From positions 1 to 6,936 of the forward strand of contig JAEDOA010000082.1 of NCBI GenBank assembly GCA_016302195.1: a DNA stretch of 6,936 nt. The letters run 5' to 3'. The position numbers and the translations under genes are program-made. Position 1 is the stretch's first letter, and the number at the start of each line of letters is the position of its first letter. Of this stretch, positions 5,603 to 6,936 are shown piece after piece. The DNA is from Erysipelotrichaceae bacterium (GTDB lineage: Bacteria > Bacillota_I > Bacilli_A > Erysipelotrichales > Erysipelotrichaceae). The notes under the pieces are model-generated. The model had not been told where the DNA came from. It ran no database searches and saw only the letters and a program-made list of their open reading frames with translations.

Positions 5603-5791
5603 ATGTTTAAAAGATTATTTGGTGTCGCTGTAGCAGCAGCAACTGTAGCAGCATGCGTTAAAGTAGTAAAAGACGTTTTAAATGCTGATGAAGAAGAAAA
5701 AAACGTTATCGATTTAGATAAATGCGATTGTCAACAGGAATGCGATTGTCAGAGTGAATGTTGTCAATGCCACAATGATTGCGAACAATAA
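5603..5791 (+). CDS. Small Cys-rich, possibly lipid-anchored protein of unknown function
   Basis: This 62-residue protein starts after a strong AGGAGGT (5588-5594). It has a basic start (Lys3, Arg4), a short hydrophobic Ala/Val stretch (5-17) and VAAC with Cys18, which fits the lipobox consensus; a plain membrane anchor is the alternative. An acidic linker (DEEEKNVIDLD) leads to a C-terminal tail with eight Cys in residues 41-60 (CDCQQE, CDCQSE, CCQCHNDC), built on an 18-base tandem repeat. The Cys, Asp and His density suggests metal or Fe-S binding or disulfide bonding, but no known metallothionein signature is clear. It has its own promoter and also lies directly downstream of galE. I cannot assign a function. 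Confidence 0.85.
   Translation: MFKRLFGVAVAAATVAACVKVVKDVLNADEEEKNVIDLDKCDCQQECDCQSECCQCHNDCEQ
5723..5776 (+). repeat. 18-base (six-codon) degenerate tandem repeat in the Cys-rich tail
   Basis: Units at 5723-5740 and 5741-5758 share TGCGATTGTCA and end in GAA. They encode CDCQQE and CDCQSE. A third, diverged unit (5759-5776) begins TGTTGTCAATGC. The period is in frame, so the tail could have grown by unit duplication. Confidence 0.8.
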
Positions 5792-5803
5792 CGTAAACAC
5801 ATT

Positions 5804-5829
5804 GCACTGAGAATACTCAGTGCTTTTTT
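5804..5829 (+). terminator. Rho-independent terminator after the Cys-rich gene
   Basis: GCACTGAG (5804-5811) pairs perfectly with CTCAGTGC (5816-5823) around an AATA loop and is followed by six T residues (5824-5829). It closes the galE/5603 unit. The last T is also the first base of the next gene's extended -10 element. Confidence 0.94.
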
Positions 5830-5837
5830 GTTATAAT
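5829..5837 (+). promoter_or_regulatory. Extended -10 promoter giving a leaderless alkD transcript
   Basis: TGTTATAAT (TG 5829-5830, TATAAT 5832-5837) abuts the preceding terminator. The predicted start, 7 bases after the hexamer, is 5844, exactly the A of the ATG. The -35 position would fall in the terminator hairpin and has no match to TTGACA, so the promoter probably depends on the TGn extension. Confidence 0.7.
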
Positions 5838-5843
5838 AGTATC

Positions 5844-6491
5844 ATGATTGATATTGATGAATGGATTCAACAAAACAAGGAAGCAAATTTTTGCCAGTTT
5901 CAAAGTGGTATTATCAAAACCAGTTACCATATGGATGGCATAAGAGTTGGTAAATTGAGAGAGCTAGCAAAATTAATAGATGATAACTATTTTTGTAGTG
6001 AAAGTTATGAAAAGCTATTGTTATCTGGTTTTGTAATAGCTTATCGTAAAGATGATTTTGACAAAAAAACCGATGATATTTATCGATATTTATTATGCTG
6101 CGATGACTGGTCGCTAGTAGATAGCTTTTGCAGCAGTTTTTCAAAAAAGAACAATAAAAATATGGAAAGCTTTCTTCAAAAGATCAGCTTCGATGACCAT
6201 AGTTATGTTATTAGATTTGTATTAGTAATGTATTTAAGAATGTTTTTAGATGACAATCACATTGATTTTATTATTGATTATTGCTTAAAACTAAAAAGAA
6301 AAGAACATGAAATAATTATGGCGATAGGGTGGTTACTTCAATGTGCCAGTATTGATTATTATGATAAGGTTATCGATAAAATAGGTTACTTTGATAAGGA
6401 AATAATCAAGATATATCAAAGAAAGATATTGGATTCATATCGAATAGATGATAGAAAAAAAGAAGAGGTGAGAAGCTTATGCATCAAGTAG
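5844..6491 (+). CDS. AlkD-family DNA alkylation repair glycosylase
   Basis: The AlkD family consists of HEAT-like-repeat DNA glycosylases that remove alkylated bases such as 3-methyladenine and 7-methylguanine. The 215-residue product is near family length. GIRVGKLRELAK (32-43) is the usual N-terminal block. WSLVD (Trp89, Asp93) matches the catalytic Trp/Asp pair of Bacillus cereus AlkD (W109, D113), Arg124 in YVIRFVLV corresponds to R148, and Trp163 in AIGWLLQ to W187; the Arg-to-Trp spacing is identical. I recognise the family but not a fixed symbol. A GTG eight codons upstream lies in the terminator and lacks a ribosome binding site. ATG 5844 has none either, but it coincides with the predicted transcription start, so the mRNA looks leaderless. 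The 3' end overlaps the next gene by 13 bases. Confidence 0.9.
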   Translation: MIDIDEWIQQNKEANFCQFQSGIIKTSYHMDGIRVGKLRELAKLIDDNYFCSESYEKLLLSGFVIAYRKDDFDKKTDDIYRYLLCCDDWSLVDSFCSSFSKKNNKNMESFLQKISFDDHSYVIRFVLVMYLRMFLDDNHIDFIIDYCLKLKRKEHEIIMAIGWLLQCASIDYYDKVIDKIGYFDKEIIKIYQRKILDSYRIDDRKKEEVRSLCIK

Positions 6492-6676
6492 TTAAGATTA
6501 TTATATATTTTATTTGTTTTACAGCGAGTTTTTATTGCTTGTCGGGAGTTGATTTTTCCAAATTTCTATTAATGAGTAAAAATAGAGTTGTAAAAGCCCA
6601 AATGCTGCTTATCATATTATCTTTGGCACTGGGTTATTTAAGTGGTCAGTTTTTAATTGTTATTCAGGGAGGATAA
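6479..6676 (+). CDS. DUF1146/YwzB-like small membrane protein
   Basis: The 65-residue protein has two hydrophobic helices (about 5-22 and 41-62) joined by a short basic loop (MSKNRVVKAQ). The pattern LSGVDFSKFL, then a basic residue cluster, then a helix with LALGYLSGQFL resembles the DUF1146 (YwzB) family of Bacillota, where a similar GY/GS..xxFF end is typical; members are about 65-80 residues with unknown function. Identification is by eye. GAGGTG (6465-6470) precedes the ATG by 8 bases, and the gene overlaps the alkD-like gene by 13 bases, so they are co-transcribed. No hairpin terminator follows. In Bacillus ywzB lies near the ATP synthase genes; here it does not, as far as the window shows. 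Confidence 0.75.
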   Translation: MHQVVKIIIYFICFTASFYCLSGVDFSKFLLMSKNRVVKAQMLLIILSLALGYLSGQFLIVIQGG

Positions 6677-6703
6677 AAAAATATAAAAAAAAGAAAAAAA
6701 GTG

Positions 6704-6732
6704 TTGCATCTGAAAAAAAGCTATGGTAATAT
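6704..6732 (+). promoter_or_regulatory. Promoter of the tRNA-Ile/tRNA-Ala pair
   Basis: TTGCAT (6704-6709), a 17-base spacer and TAATAT (6727-6732) preceded by TGG (6724-6726) form a -35/extended -10 promoter. Transcription should start near 6739, about 13 bases before the tRNA. The -35 hexamer and spacer are the same as those of tRNA-Asn. Confidence 0.75.
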
Positions 6733-6751
6733 ATAAAAGCGCTAAGGTTAT

Positions 6752-6828
<77 letters not shown>

Positions 6829-6851
6829 AGATAACTTTAGTTAATATATAT

Positions 6852-6927
6852 GGGGCATTAGCTTAGCTGGGAGAGCGCCTGCTTTGCACGCAGGAGGTCA
6901 GGGGTTCGATCCCCCTATGCTCCACCA
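6852..6927 (+). tRNA. tRNA-Ala (anticodon TGC)
   Basis: A 76-base cloverleaf with encoded CCA: acceptor GGGGCAT/ATGCTCC (one G-U), D-stem GCTT/GAGC, anticodon stem CCTGC/GCAGG with loop TTTGCAC and anticodon TGC (6885-6887), T-stem AGGGG/CCCCT. It follows tRNA-Ile by 23 bases with no promoter or terminator between them, so they are one transcript that may continue past the window. Confidence 0.98.
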
Positions 6928-6936
6928 TATGTAAAT

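Noticed and set aside
5820..5843. GTG 5820 as start of the alkD-like gene
   Set aside because: It lies in the terminator hairpin with no ribosome binding site, upstream of the predicted transcription start.
5351..6144. Minus-strand reading frames within galE (5351-5554) and the alkD-like gene (5914-6144)
   Set aside because: They lie opposite clearly conserved genes and lack start signals or recognisable features; the apparent hydrophobicity comes from complementing Lys/Asn-rich codons.

Overview
This is an AT-rich stretch of a low-GC Gram-positive (Bacillota) chromosome. Supporting signs are strong AGGAGG-type ribosome binding sites, CCA-encoding tRNAs, U-tract hairpin terminators, a QueH-type epoxyqueuosine reductase and a small DUF1146/YwzB-like membrane protein. 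The gene content and style suggest a gut-type Erysipelotrichia-like organism, but that placement is inference. I see no insertion sequence, prophage integrase or CRISPR array.

Left part (1-3014). A plus-strand hairpin terminator (15-45) closes a gene lying outside the window. It converges on a minus-strand operon, tgt - queA - queH, which ends at its own terminator (98-131). These three enzymes act late in queuosine synthesis: Tgt puts preQ1 into the wobble position of GUN tRNAs, QueA converts it to epoxyqueuosine, and QueH reduces that to queuosine. The window also holds a tRNA-Asn(GUU), one of the four tRNA substrates of this pathway.

Middle part (3019-4450). Divergent from tgt is a tightly overlapping three-gene plus-strand cassette. 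It encodes a small protein with a helix-turn-helix-like C-terminus, a second small protein with a possible sigma-region-4/ArpU-like C-terminus, and a four-helix membrane protein. I recognise none of them. The cassette ends at a terminator whose loop contains the last stop codon. Directly beside it is an opposite-facing terminator for the minus-strand tRNA-Asn gene.

Right part (4451-6936). galE (UDP-glucose 4-epimerase) is followed by a 62-residue Cys-rich protein with a possible lipobox, then a terminator. An AlkD-family DNA glycosylase gene overlaps a DUF1146-like membrane protein gene, and a tRNA-Ile(GAU) - tRNA-Ala(UGC) pair follows.

The most striking cross-cutting signal is promoter architecture. 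At least six promoters carry a TGn extended -10 element. Predicted transcription starts lie only about 0 to 20 nt before the start codons. For alkD and the membrane-protein gene at 3896 the predicted start falls on, or one base before, the ATG and no Shine-Dalgarno sequence exists, so both look leaderless.
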